Assembly: GCA_024280945.1 (NCBI GenBank)
Contig: JAMXLO010000103.1
Location: forward strand, 35,555 to 99,554
From: Acetobacteraceae bacterium
GTDB taxonomy: Bacteria > Pseudomonadota > Alphaproteobacteria > Acetobacterales > Acetobacteraceae
Length of the DNA stretch: 64,000 bases
Direction of reading: 5' to 3'
The position numbers and the translations under genes were made by a program. This document shows positions 26,295-34,648 of the stretch, in pieces. The notes under the pieces were generated by a model. It was not told the DNA's origin. It saw only the letters and a list, made by a program, of their open reading frames with translations, and made no database searches. Position 1 is the first letter of the stretch. The number at the start of each line of letters is the position of its first letter.

Positions 26295-26822
26295 CTAGAC
26301 CTCGAAGACCGCCGCGTTGAATCGGCGCAAGCTGGTGAAGCCGGCGGCTGCGGCGACCTGGGGCATCGGCAGATCGGTAGTGTCGAGCAGACGTTTTACG
26401 CGCTGCACGCGCAGAGTCTTCCCTACCTGACTGGGGCTTGCTCCAAGGTGTTTGGTGAAAAGGCGCACGAGATGCCGCTCGCCAATCCCGAGCCTGCCGG
26501 CCAGCTCACCGACTTTCGCATTCGCGCCATCCAGCGCCCCGTTGCAGATCAGGCGCAGGCCTCGCGCGACCGTCGTGAGCGAGCCGTTCCAAGCCGGTGA
26601 GAATGGCGCGGTTTCCGGACGACAGCGCAGACAAGGACGAAATCCCGCGGCCTCGGCAGCGGCCGCCGAGGGGAAGAAGCGCACATTCCTTGATTGCGCC
26701 GGGCGCACCGGACACACCGGACGACAATAGACGCCGGTCGAGCGAACACCGGAATAGAACAGCCCATCATAAGCCGGATCACGTGCCAACCTGGCACGGT
26801 CGCATTCGACGGCATCCAGCAT
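26295..26822 (-). pseudogene. truncated Ada-type / AlkA-fusion gene (metal-binding and AraC HTH parts only)
   Basis: The 175-residue frame begins at ATG 26822 after GGAGG. Residues 1-75 are the Ada N-terminal domain, with the four zinc/methyl-acceptor cysteines at 33, 37, 64 and 67 (VYCRPVCP, CLRC). Residues about 90-172 are an AraC-type HTH (ERHLVRLFTKHLGASPSQ). In complete relatives the chain continues past RRFNAA into an AlkA glycosylase or Ada methyltransferase domain, nearly 500 residues in all. Here it ends at FNAAVFEV and stop, in the middle of the second helix pair. I read it as a deletion remnant, though a short regulator is possible. Confidence 0.7.
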
Positions 26823-26978
26823 TTCGGTTCGTCCCTCCTGCACCTCACCGGGGATGGAGTCCATTTTCGGCGAGCACGTGCGCGGTTCGCCGCGTTAAGG
26901 CTAGCGCGCTATCGCGGGAGTGGCGAGGATGCGGAAATCTCTGTGGGCCATCCGGCGGTGGATCGGACGCGCGGGCCG

Positions 26979-27611
26979 ATGACGATCACCACCTTTCGAC
27001 CCTACGCCCGCGTCGATCTTGTGCAGCTCTTGTCGCGCCGTTCCTTCGCTACCCTGTCTGCGTCCTTCGCTCTCGGCATGTTTGCTCAGGTCGGCGCGGT
27101 TGCGCATATGGTCACACGTCTCGCTCCGGTTCTGGGCACGGTGGAAGCGGCTGCGGCATTGAGTGTAACCACAGCAAGCGCCGTTATCGGTCGAATATTG
27201 CTGGGCGCTGCACTCGGCGACGCGGATAGGCGCGTGGTCGCGGCAGCAAACTTTGCCATACAGGCATGACAGGCATGCGGCATGACATTGCTGGCGGTCG
27301 GCACGGCAGTGATCACGATCGTGCCGGGGTGTATTCTGTTCGGCCTGGGCGTCGGCAACCTGCTGACCCTTCCGCCCTTGATTGCCCAGCGCGAGTTCCC
27401 GCCTGAAACAATATCTCGCGTTGTGGCGCTGATCACTGCCGTCAACCAGGCGGTCTTCGCGTTTGCACCGGCAGTCCTTGGCATTCTGCGAGACATATCC
27501 GGCTCGTACCTGGTCGCTTTTCTGGTCGCAGCCGCGGTTGAACTCGTCGCAGGTTGCGTGGTCATCCTTGGTCGCGGCATCGCACCTGCGGGAGAGTTGC
27601 CACGGGACTGA
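26979..27611 (+). pseudogene. MFS transporter pseudogene (C-terminal half, in-frame stop)
   Basis: The frame from 26979 (MTITTFRPYARVDLV) gives only the second half of a 12-helix major facilitator: SFATLSASFALGMFAQVGAV looks like helix 7 and the rest runs to about helix 12. The N-terminal six helices are missing. TGA at 27267-27269 interrupts the same frame, and reading continues (QACGMTLLAVGTAV) to 27611. The stop results from an exact 9-bp tandem duplication; removing it restores IQACG. It lies beside the truncated Ada-type gene, so the whole 26.2-27.6 kb stretch has decayed. Confidence 0.85.
27260..27277. repeat. 9-bp tandem duplication that creates a stop codon
   Basis: ACAGGCATG occurs twice in direct succession (27260-27268 and 27269-27277). 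The junction makes TGA in frame with the MFS pseudogene. Deleting one copy leaves an uninterrupted frame, which supports a slippage origin. Confidence 0.85.
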
Positions 27612-27682
27612 CACGGTGCTGGTCCGGCGGTAAGGTCTGATGCAAGTCGCCATATCGCCCCGAAGCATACGGAGCCCCGTCC

Positions 27683-28765
27683 ATGACGATCGAATTCATA
27701 GGTATGATCCATCATCGGCATGCGTCGGAAATTCATCCGCCAGGGCCGCTGCTGTTCGACCGTGGCTATGTGCGGGAGTTTGCGCAGGCGGCGGAGACGG
27801 GTGGATTCGATCGCGTGCTGGTCGGCTATTTTTCGGACGGACCCGATGGATTCCTGCTTGCCGCTGCGGCCGCGGCGCATACCGAGCGGTTGGGCTTCCT
27901 GGTCGCGCACCGACCGGGCTTCATCGCGCCGACGCTGGCGGCGCGCAAATTTGCGACGCTGGATCAGATCACCGGCGGGCGCGCGGCGATCCACGTGATC
28001 ACCGGCGGCGACGATGCCGACCAGTTGCGCGATGGCGATACGCTGCCGAAGGACCAACGTTATGCGCGCACCGATGAGTACGTGCACATCCTGAAGCGCA
28101 TTTGGACTGAAACGGGCACAGTGGACCACGCGGGTACGTATTACCGCTTCATCGGTGCCTCCACCGCCATGCGCTGCGTGCAGCAGCCGCGCATTCCGAT
28201 CTATTTCGGCGGAGCGTCTGATGCAGCGATCGCAGTCGCAGGCAAACATGCTGATGTCTATGCGCTGTGGGGCGAGACGCATGAGCAGGTGCGGGACCTG
28301 ACGGCGCGGGTTCGGGCGGCGGCGGCCCGGCACGGACGCGAGGTGCGGTTCAGCCTGTCATTCCGCCCGATACTGGCCGCCACCGAAGATGCGGCCTGGG
28401 AACGCGCCGAACGGATCAAGCAGCAAATCATTGAACAGCGTGCCAAGGCGGGACTGGGGCCGCGCGAGCCGGCCAATGAAGGTTCGCGGCGCTTGCTTGC
28501 CGCGGCGGCACAGGGCGAACGACTGGACAAACGGCTGTGGACGGGTGCGGCGCTGCTGACCGGCGCGCGTGGTAACACCACGAGCCTGGTTGGCACGCCT
28601 CAGCAGGTGGCCGAAGCACTGTGCGACTACCACGAGCTCGGCATTACGACGTTCCTGATCCGTGGCTTCGATCCGCTGGAGGATGCCATCGAGTACGGAC
28701 GCAGCCTGCTGCCATTGACGCGGCAGATCATCGCCGAGAGAGCAAGGATGGTAGCCGCACAGTGA
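27683..28765 (+). CDS. LLM class flavin-dependent oxidoreductase, alkanesulfonate monooxygenase (SsuD)-like
   Basis: A 360-residue luciferase-like enzyme of the SsuD branch: MTIEFIGMIHHRHASE at the start, GFLVAHRPGFIAPTLAARKF, then ATLDQITGGRAAIHVITGG, and GRHADVYALWGE-like spacing in the middle (KHADVYALWGE). SsuD oxidises alkanesulfonates with FMNH2 and releases sulfite, but related enzymes use other substrates. The partner flavin reductase SsuE is not nearby. Its stop overlaps the start of the class V aminotransferase gene (TGATG), so the two are probably co-translated and may act in one pathway. Confidence 0.9.
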   Translation: MTIEFIGMIHHRHASEIHPPGPLLFDRGYVREFAQAAETGGFDRVLVGYFSDGPDGFLLAAAAAAHTERLGFLVAHRPGFIAPTLAARKFATLDQITGGRAAIHVITGGDDADQLRDGDTLPKDQRYARTDEYVHILKRIWTETGTVDHAGTYYRFIGASTAMRCVQQPRIPIYFGGASDAAIAVAGKHADVYALWGETHEQVRDLTARVRAAAARHGREVRFSLSFRPILAATEDAAWERAERIKQQIIEQRAKAGLGPREPANEGSRRLLAAAAQGERLDKRLWTGAALLTGARGNTTSLVGTPQQVAEALCDYHELGITTFLIRGFDPLEDAIEYGRSLLPLTRQIIAERARMVAAQ

Positions 28766-29919
28766 TGCCGCTGCTTGGCAAGGCGGTGCGGCACGAATGG
28801 GCATTGGACTGGGATTTTCTCAGTGTCAATCATGGCTCGTTCGGGGCGACGCCGCGCGTGGTGCTGGCAGCGCAACGGGAATGGCAGCAGCGCATGGAGG
28901 CGCAGCCTGGGCGTTTTATGCGGGCGGTACTGCCTGACGCGTTGCGCCATGCGGCCGAGCGACTTGCGGCGTTTGTTGGTGCAGATGGCAAGGACATTGC
29001 GTTCGTGGAGAACGCGACGACCGGCTGCAATGCGGTGCTGCGTTCGCTGCATCTGGCGCCGGGTGACGAGATCGTGGCACTGAGCCACGGCTATGGCGCG
29101 GTGCGCAATACCGTGCGCTTCGTCTGCGAGCGCGCTGGCGCAATGATGGTCGAGGCCGAGGTGCCGTTTCCGCGTCCCAGTGGCGATGCGATCGTGGCGA
29201 ATGTCGCGGCGGCGATATCGCGGCGTACAAAGCTGGCCGTGGTGGACCACATCACGTCGGGCAGTGCCTTGGTCCTGCCGCTGCAACGCATCGTCGATGC
29301 GTGCCATGCCGCGAACGTTCCGGTGTTGGTTGACGGCGCACACGGACCCGCGCAGGTGCCGCTTGATCTGCATGCGCTCGGCGCCGATTGGTATACCGGC
29401 AATTGTCATAAGTGGTTGTGTGCCGCGAAGGGATGCGCGTTCCTTTATACGCGGTCAGACCGGCAGACCGACCTGCATCCGACCACGATTTCGCATGGCT
29501 TCGGCAAGGGATATCTGGACGAATTCGACTGGATTGGTACACGCGACCCGAGCGCATGGCTGACCATTGGCGTGGCGATCGACTTCCATCGCCGACTGGG
29601 CGGCGAAGACTTCATGGCCCGCAACATCGCACTCGCGGCGGAAGCCACGTCGCTGTTGGCACGGCGGCTGAATACAGAGGCTGGTGCGACGGGCGAACTG
29701 GCGGGATGTATGGGTTTGGTGCGTTTGCCGTTGACAGGCCCGGTGAGCGCCGAGCGCTCCGCTGACTTGCGGACGCGGTTGCTGGCGGCCGGTACCGATG
29801 CGCCGACGCACGTGCTTGCCGGAGCGATCTGGCTGCGGCTGTCGGCGGCGGCTTACAATGACATCGAGGACTACGTCCGCCTCGGCGACATTGTCGCCGG
29901 CGTGATCCGCGCGAATTGA
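28765..29919 (+). CDS. class V aminotransferase, isopenicillin-N epimerase-like
   Basis: A 384-residue PLP-dependent enzyme. Start ATG 28765 shares its A with the stop of the upstream gene; GTG 28762 is a possible alternative. FLSVNHGSFGATPRVVL is the substrate-side N-terminal motif of the CefD-like group, ENATTGCNAVLRSL follows, and the PLP lysine is Lys216 in GNCHKWLCAAKG. The group includes epimerases, cysteine-lyase-like enzymes and uncharacterised members. Coupling to an SsuD-like monooxygenase makes an organosulfur or amino compound a plausible substrate, but this is inference. Confidence 0.9.
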   Translation: MPLLGKAVRHEWALDWDFLSVNHGSFGATPRVVLAAQREWQQRMEAQPGRFMRAVLPDALRHAAERLAAFVGADGKDIAFVENATTGCNAVLRSLHLAPGDEIVALSHGYGAVRNTVRFVCERAGAMMVEAEVPFPRPSGDAIVANVAAAISRRTKLAVVDHITSGSALVLPLQRIVDACHAANVPVLVDGAHGPAQVPLDLHALGADWYTGNCHKWLCAAKGCAFLYTRSDRQTDLHPTTISHGFGKGYLDEFDWIGTRDPSAWLTIGVAIDFHRRLGGEDFMARNIALAAEATSLLARRLNTEAGATGELAGCMGLVRLPLTGPVSAERSADLRTRLLAAGTDAPTHVLAGAIWLRLSAAAYNDIEDYVRLGDIVAGVIRAN

Positions 29920-29993
29920 TATGCGTCAGAGCCGGTGGAACTCCGACAATACCTGCGTGCTAGTACCGGGATTTGCCGAAGCGTGGACGTTCA

Positions 29994-30106
29994 CGTGTCA
30001 TGGCGAGGACCGCGAGCGCAGCGTGGCGGGGCGAAGCAACCTAGGGCCAGGAGCGCACCTGACGCGAGATTGCTTCCCCCGCTTTCGCGGGGTTCGCAAT
30101 GACACG
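29994..30106. repeat. 113-bp REP/MITE-like palindromic element
   Basis: The ends are inverted copies: CGTGTCATGGCG (29994-30005) and CGCAATGACACG (30095-30106) match at 11 of 12 positions. Inside lies a perfect stem CCCCGC/GCGGGG (30077-30082 and 30087-30092). The left half recurs, inverted and diverged, at 13987-14035. It fills the gap between the aminotransferase and the FAD oxidoreductase. A 69-codon open frame across it is not a gene. Confidence 0.85.
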
Positions 30107-30152
30107 TTAGGCTTACGCGCTCTATCCTGAGAGCGGTTACTAGGCGAGGATC

Positions 30153-31460
30153 ATGTCACCACCCGTGGAACCGGTTCATTCCGATCCTCGTCTGCCCGAG
30201 CGCTCCGATGTGGTGATCGTTGGCGGCGGCATCGTTGGCGCAAGCGCGGCGATGTTTCTGGCGGAGAAAGGTCGCTCGGTCGTGCTGTGCGAGAAAGGCC
30301 GCATCGGCGGCGAACAGTCCAGCCGCAATTGGGGCTGGTGCCGTACAATGGGTCGAGATGCGCGGGAAATCCCGCTGGCAATCGAAAGCCTGCGGCTGTG
30401 GCGCGGCATGAACGAACGCACCGGACGCGAGACCGGCTTCCGCCAGGCCGGTATCGTTTACCTGTGTGAGAACGAGAAGGAGATCGCAGCCCAGGAGGCG
30501 TGGCTGAACGAAGCACGCCAGTATCAGGTGGATGCGCGGCTGTTGCGCGGCGCGGCGATCGATGCGCTGGTGCCGGGTGCATCCAAGATGTTCGTGGCGG
30601 CGATGCATACACCGTCGGATGGGCGCGCCGAACCCTCGCACGCTGCGCCGGCCATCGCCGAGGCGGCGCGCGCGGCAGGAGCGACGATTCTGACCGAGTG
30701 CGCGGCAAGAGGAATCGAGACCCGGGCCGGCCGTGTCTGCGGGGTGGTGACGGAGAAGGGGCGCATCGGCTGCGATGCGGTAGTGCTGGCAGGCGGCGCC
30801 TGGTCGCGACTGTTCTGCGGCAATGCCGGAATCGAGCTGCCGCAGTTGCGTGTGCTCGCATCGGTGTTTCGCACTGCACCGTTGAGCGGTGCGCCGGAGG
30901 TCGCCGTCGGCGGCTCGGTGTTCGCCTTTCGCAAGCGGCTGGATGGCGGCTACACGATCGCGCGGCGGAACGCCAACGTCGCCGACATCACGCCCGATTC
31001 GTTCCGACTGCTGCTGCAGTATCTACCGACGCTGAAGCAGAACTACGGCGAGATCCGCATGCAGTTCGGTCGCCGGTTCTTCGAGGAACTGCGCATCCGG
31101 CGCCATTGGTCGCTGGACCAAGCGACCCCGTTCGAGGCGGTGCGCGTGTGGGACCCAGCGCCAAAGCAAGCCACTCTGGCCGAGGCCCGCGAAGTATTGG
31201 CACGCAACTTTCCTGTGTTCGCCCAGATGCAGGTGGCGGAAAGCTGGGGCGGGATGATCGACGTGACACCAGACGCAGTGCCGGTGATCGGCGAAGTACC
31301 GTCGTTGCCCGGGTTCTTCCTGGCGACCGGCTTTTCCGGCCACGGGTTCGGCATTGGACCTGGGGCAGGGCGGCTGGCGGCCGACCTGGTTGCCGGTGAC
31401 ACGCCGGTCGTCGATCCGGCGCCATTCCGCTTCAGCCGTTTCAGTGAGAGGCGGAGGTGA
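30153..31460 (+). CDS. FAD-dependent oxidoreductase (DAO family)
   Basis: A 435-residue protein with an FAD-binding GxGxxG motif at VVIVGGGIVGASAA (about residues 20-33) and the second conserved patch EQSSRNWGWCRTMGRDAREI. The C-terminus carries GFFLATGFSGHGFGIGPGAG, the FAD-contacting signature of D-amino acid/sarcosine/opine oxidases. Substrate is probably an amine or amino acid. No partner subunits for a multi-subunit opine oxidase are seen, so it may act alone. It overlaps the convergent Uma2 gene by 20 bp. It follows a repeat and the SsuD/aminotransferase pair in the same direction. Confidence 0.9.
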   Translation: MSPPVEPVHSDPRLPERSDVVIVGGGIVGASAAMFLAEKGRSVVLCEKGRIGGEQSSRNWGWCRTMGRDAREIPLAIESLRLWRGMNERTGRETGFRQAGIVYLCENEKEIAAQEAWLNEARQYQVDARLLRGAAIDALVPGASKMFVAAMHTPSDGRAEPSHAAPAIAEAARAAGATILTECAARGIETRAGRVCGVVTEKGRIGCDAVVLAGGAWSRLFCGNAGIELPQLRVLASVFRTAPLSGAPEVAVGGSVFAFRKRLDGGYTIARRNANVADITPDSFRLLLQYLPTLKQNYGEIRMQFGRRFFEELRIRRHWSLDQATPFEAVRVWDPAPKQATLAEAREVLARNFPVFAQMQVAESWGGMIDVTPDAVPVIGEVPSLPGFFLATGFSGHGFGIGPGAGRLAADLVAGDTPVVDPAPFRFSRFSERRR

Positions 31461-32052
31461 AGCGGCCTATGCCCCGCGCGAGATACGTGCCGATATAAAG
31501 CTCGGCAAGCGGCACCGTCAGGCCAATGCATTGCAACGACAGCTCATCGTCGGAGCCAAGCTGCACCGGTTCCTCTGGCCAGGTGGCGTCGGGGCGGCGA
31601 CGTAACAGATCGGCAGCGATCGTCGCCGAGCGCAGCACGAGAACCTCCTGCACACTTGGGATCGAGACGTAGGTCCAGACGTTCTCCCAGGTTTCCGCCT
31701 CGTTGGTCGGCGACAGTATTTCGACGATCAGCAGCGGGTCCGGCAGCGCAATCTGGCCGGGCTCGACGGACGAGCAGGTGACCGCGAGGTCGGGCACGCG
31801 CATGTTGCTGCGAGAACGGACGCGCGGAACGATGGCTGGTTCGGTGACCACAACACAATCGCTGCCCTGCGCATCTAGTCGCCGGTTGAGGATGGTCGCG
31901 AACCGCGCCTGGATAATGCCGCGGGTAGCGCTGGCAGGTGCCATGGCACGCGGCGATCCATCGATCAGCTCCCAGCGATCGTCCGGTGCCCAGGCGACGA
32001 ATTCGTCCACGGTTATGTGGTGGGGCGTCTTGCGTCGGACCGCGGTGTTCAT
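31441..32052 (-). CDS. Uma2 family (DUF820) PD-(D/E)XK nuclease-like protein
   Basis: A 203-residue protein of the Uma2/DUF820 group. Landmarks: TVDEFVAWAPDDRWELIDGS near the start, RVPDLAVTCSS with the catalytic Asp, and LPDPLLIVEILSPTNEAETW with the catalytic Glu. The basic residue usually following a few positions later (in a K.Y segment) is not obvious in ENVWTY, so activity is uncertain. Such proteins are common, often in many copies, and their role is unresolved. It is the last gene of a minus-strand set with a quinone reductase-like gene ten bases upstream. Confidence 0.85.
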   Translation of the reverse strand: MNTAVRRKTPHHITVDEFVAWAPDDRWELIDGSPRAMAPASATRGIIQARFATILNRRLDAQGSDCVVVTEPAIVPRVRSRSNMRVPDLAVTCSSVEPGQIALPDPLLIVEILSPTNEAETWENVWTYVSIPSVQEVLVLRSATIAADLLRRRPDATWPEEPVQLGSDDELSLQCIGLTVPLAELYIGTYLARGIGRFTSASH

Positions 32053-32061
32053 CGCTGTATC

Positions 32062-33012
32062 CTAGCTGACGTGCAGCACGGCCTTGCCGGCGAACTCGCG
32101 CGCGAGCAGACGGCGGGCGATGCCGCCGATATCGGTCCATGGCGCCTCTATTTCGATAAGCGGGCGCAGCCGACCGATGGCGACTTCGCGCAACAGAATG
32201 GCGAGACCTTCGCCCGCCGGCTCTCGTTGCCGGAGCTCGTGGAACAGGATCAGACCGTACAGCCTTACGCCGCCCTGGCGAAAGAACGCGCCGCTTTCGA
32301 AGGTGGCAGTGGGTGATTCGGAAACCCCGAACGTCACGCAGGTGCCGTCCGGCTGCAGCATGGTCAGCGCCGCTGCAAGCGCCGAGCCGCCGACGGAATC
32401 CAGGATCAAATGATATGGCCCGCGTGCACCGGCGGCGCGCAGATCGGCGCCAAGGATCACACGATCGCTGCACCATTCGGTGATCACCGATGCCTGTTCC
32501 GCACGGCGCACCTGCCCGTAGACTTCGGCGCCGGCGGCAGCGGCGAGCTGCACAGCGAGATGACCGACGCCGCCGGTTGCACCGTCGACGAGCACCTTGC
32601 GCCCCAGCAGCAGGCCACCCTGGCGCAGCGCGTGCAGCGCTGTCAGACCGGCAACGGGCAGGGTCGCAGCCTGTGCATCGGTTACCGTTGCAGGAATTGC
32701 TGCCACTGCGTGGCTCGGTGCGCGAATGCGCTGTGCCCAGGCACCGGTTGACAGCATGCCGACCACGCGGGTTCCGGATTGCGGGCCACTGCCATCGGCG
32801 GCGGCTTCCTCGATGCTTCCGACAAAATCCCAACCAGGCCGCGCGCCGGCAGCGGACTGTGACAAGGCGCGATTGACCTCGCCGCGATTGAGCGAGATCG
32901 CGGTCACCTTGACGGTGACGTCGCTCGGCAGTGCCGGGGGCAGCTCGACCTGCTGCAAACTCAGCCTGTGGGCATGTGACGGATCGACGACAACCGCGCG
33001 CGTCGTAGGCAT
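32062..33012 (-). CDS. MDR/zinc-binding dehydrogenase-like NADPH:quinone reductase
   Basis: A 316-residue medium-chain dehydrogenase/reductase. The N-terminus (MPTTRAVVVDPSHAHRLSLQ, LPSDVTVKVTAISLNRGEVNR) and the nucleotide-binding loop VLVDGATGGVGHLAVQLAAA are typical of quinone oxidoreductase-like members without the catalytic zinc. A substrate-side segment GWDFVGSIEEAA follows the family pattern. It starts just one base after the stop of the upstream enoyl-CoA hydratase gene and probably reduces a conjugated carbonyl or quinone. Part of a four-gene operon (phosphoesterase, hydratase, reductase, Uma2). Confidence 0.9.
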   Translation of the reverse strand: MPTTRAVVVDPSHAHRLSLQQVELPPALPSDVTVKVTAISLNRGEVNRALSQSAAGARPGWDFVGSIEEAAADGSGPQSGTRVVGMLSTGAWAQRIRAPSHAVAAIPATVTDAQAATLPVAGLTALHALRQGGLLLGRKVLVDGATGGVGHLAVQLAAAAGAEVYGQVRRAEQASVITEWCSDRVILGADLRAAGARGPYHLILDSVGGSALAAALTMLQPDGTCVTFGVSESPTATFESGAFFRQGGVRLYGLILFHELRQREPAGEGLAILLREVAIGRLRPLIEIEAPWTDIGGIARRLLAREFAGKAVLHVS

Positions 33013-33013
33013 G

Positions 33014-33802
33014 TCAGCGTCCCTTGAACTTTGGCCTGCGTCGTTCGCGCCAAGCCTGATGGGCTTCCCGCTTGTCCTCGGTCAGCTCCAGCATCGCAAA
33101 ACGATACAGATCGCTCAGCACGGCATCTGCCAACGGCACGTCGATGCCGCGATTGAGTGACTCCTTGGTCAGCCGCGTCGCCAGCGGCGGCAGCGACGCG
33201 ATATGCTCGGCCACTTGCATGGCCTGCGCCATCAGGCGGTCATGCGGCACCAGCCACTGCGCGAGACCGATGCGATGCGCCTCCTCCGCCTTCAGCGGGA
33301 AGCCAAATGCGATCCGCATGGCGAGTCCCTTGCCGACCCAGCGGGCAAGTCGGGTGGCACCGCCTTGCGCCGGGATGATGCCGAGACCGCTTTGCGGCAG
33401 CCGCCACTCGGCGCGCTCCGAGGCAACGATAAGATCGCAGCAATAGGTGACGATGCAGCCGATGCCGACGGCATAGCCGTTCACCGCGGCAATGATCGGC
33501 TTGGCGAAGTCGGTCAGCATCGGAATGGGGTGCGCGCGTCGGCGGTTCGGCAGGTCCTCGAGGAACGCCGCGACCGAGTCCATCGTGTGGGTGCGGGGGT
33601 TCTTCAGGTCGGCACCGGCGCTGAACGCTCCGCCTTTGTCGTCGCCGGTAAGGATGACGCAGCGGATATCGGCATCGGCCTCCAGTTCTGGCAGGCGCTG
33701 GCGCAGGCCGGTCTGGAACTCCTCGCACCACGCATTGCGTACCTCGGGTCGGCTCAGCGTGAGGATGGCCACGGCACCGGCACGTTCGCAGAGGAGCGGC
33801 AT
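33014..33802 (-). CDS. enoyl-CoA hydratase/isomerase family protein
   Basis: A 262-residue crotonase-fold protein. The oxyanion-hole region GGAFSAGADLKNPRTHTMDS and the second conserved segment AAVNGYAVGIGCIVTYCCDL are visible, then RLPQSGLGIIPAQGGATRL. The usual catalytic Glu positions in the third motif read as IPAQG, so it may use one acid residue or catalyse an isomerase-like reaction. Length is standard. It is tightly linked to the quinone reductase-like gene (one base) and the upstream phosphoesterase (11 bp). An acyl-CoA breakdown step is likely. Confidence 0.9.
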   Translation of the reverse strand: MPLLCERAGAVAILTLSRPEVRNAWCEEFQTGLRQRLPELEADADIRCVILTGDDKGGAFSAGADLKNPRTHTMDSVAAFLEDLPNRRRAHPIPMLTDFAKPIIAAVNGYAVGIGCIVTYCCDLIVASERAEWRLPQSGLGIIPAQGGATRLARWVGKGLAMRIAFGFPLKAEEAHRIGLAQWLVPHDRLMAQAMQVAEHIASLPPLATRLTKESLNRGIDVPLADAVLSDLYRFAMLELTEDKREAHQAWRERRRPKFKGR

Positions 33803-33813
33803 CGCGGATGCTC

Positions 33814-34545
33814 CTAACTTTGGGAGAGAGGTTCGCGCGACACCAGCACCTCCCCGGTTGCGGTGAGCCGGATCAGGTTAACCGTCTTCGCCAGATCGGG
33901 CGAGCCCGAGTAATAGGCCGGCACCGTGCCGTCACCCACTCGCTCGTGGCGGTCCCAATGGCCCAGAGCGAGGTAGTCCGCGGCGGTGGCGGCGATCGCA
34001 TCGTCGCTGAACAGCCAGGAAGGGCGGAGCGGCGTCGCCAGGTTGTGCGGCGGCTCGTAATGGCCGTGCGCCATGGCAATCTGCCAGCGCGTGCTGCGCG
34101 CTCGCGGACCACGCAGCGGTGCCATGTTCTCGTAATCGAGATGCGCGTGGCCCCAGATTTCCAGGTCGCGATCAGGATATGCGACCGCCTCCCCGTGTGT
34201 GATGCCGAGAATGCAGACATTGGGAAGCGAAGCGAGGCCGCCACGGATGAAAACGCTGTTGGGCAGCGCAGGGTCGTGGTTGCCCGGCAGGATCACCACC
34301 GGACGGCCAGCCTCGGCCAGCAGTTCAGCTGTGCGCTCGAGGACGCCCGCCGGGACGCGGTTGTTGTCGAACGTGTCGCCTGCGAGCAGTACGACATCGG
34401 CATCGGCTGCACGGGCGATGGCCAGCACGGCGGCGAGGCCGGCGAGGCCGGCGCCATGCTTGGTGGCGGCGGTTGCGTCATCGACGTGCAGGTCTGAGGA
34501 GTGGACGAGGAGGAGGTCCACCCGGGACGACGGGAATGCGGGCAT
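33814..34545 (-). CDS. calcineurin-like metallophosphoesterase (SbcD/YfcE-type fold)
   Basis: A 243-residue cytoplasmic metallophosphoesterase. Metal motifs appear in order: HSSDLHVDD, LAGDTFDNNRV, LPGNHDPALPN, then GHAHLDYE and MAHGHYE with LGHWDRH. Short relatives with this set act on nucleotides or nucleic acids, such as SbcD-like exonuclease subunits, but the SbcD partner SbcC is absent. It starts a minus-strand operon that continues into enoyl-CoA hydratase and quinone reductase genes. The patatin gene is divergent 103 bp away. Confidence 0.88.
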   Translation of the reverse strand: MPAFPSSRVDLLLVHSSDLHVDDATAATKHGAGLAGLAAVLAIARAADADVVLLAGDTFDNNRVPAGVLERTAELLAEAGRPVVILPGNHDPALPNSVFIRGGLASLPNVCILGITHGEAVAYPDRDLEIWGHAHLDYENMAPLRGPRARSTRWQIAMAHGHYEPPHNLATPLRPSWLFSDDAIAATAADYLALGHWDRHERVGDGTVPAYYSGSPDLAKTVNLIRLTATGEVLVSREPLSQS

Positions 34546-34648
34546 GGGCGGTATGGTAGGGTCGGAGCGTTACGACGACAACTTCGGGCCGGGTGCTGCG
34601 CCTGTCTCTTTTGGTCAGGGTTAGCGGACATTGCACCGTGAGGAGGCC

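Noticed and set aside
27086..28333. 415-codon minus-strand frame
   Set aside because: Antisense to the SsuD-like gene and MFS remnant; composition typical of a GC-rich shadow.
29921..30130. 69-codon plus-strand frame
   Set aside because: It lies across the 29994-30106 repeat and has no ribosome site or known domain.
31544..32833. 429-codon minus-strand open frame
   Set aside because: It overlaps the Uma2 and quinone reductase genes in another frame and is Arg/Ala-rich without motifs.
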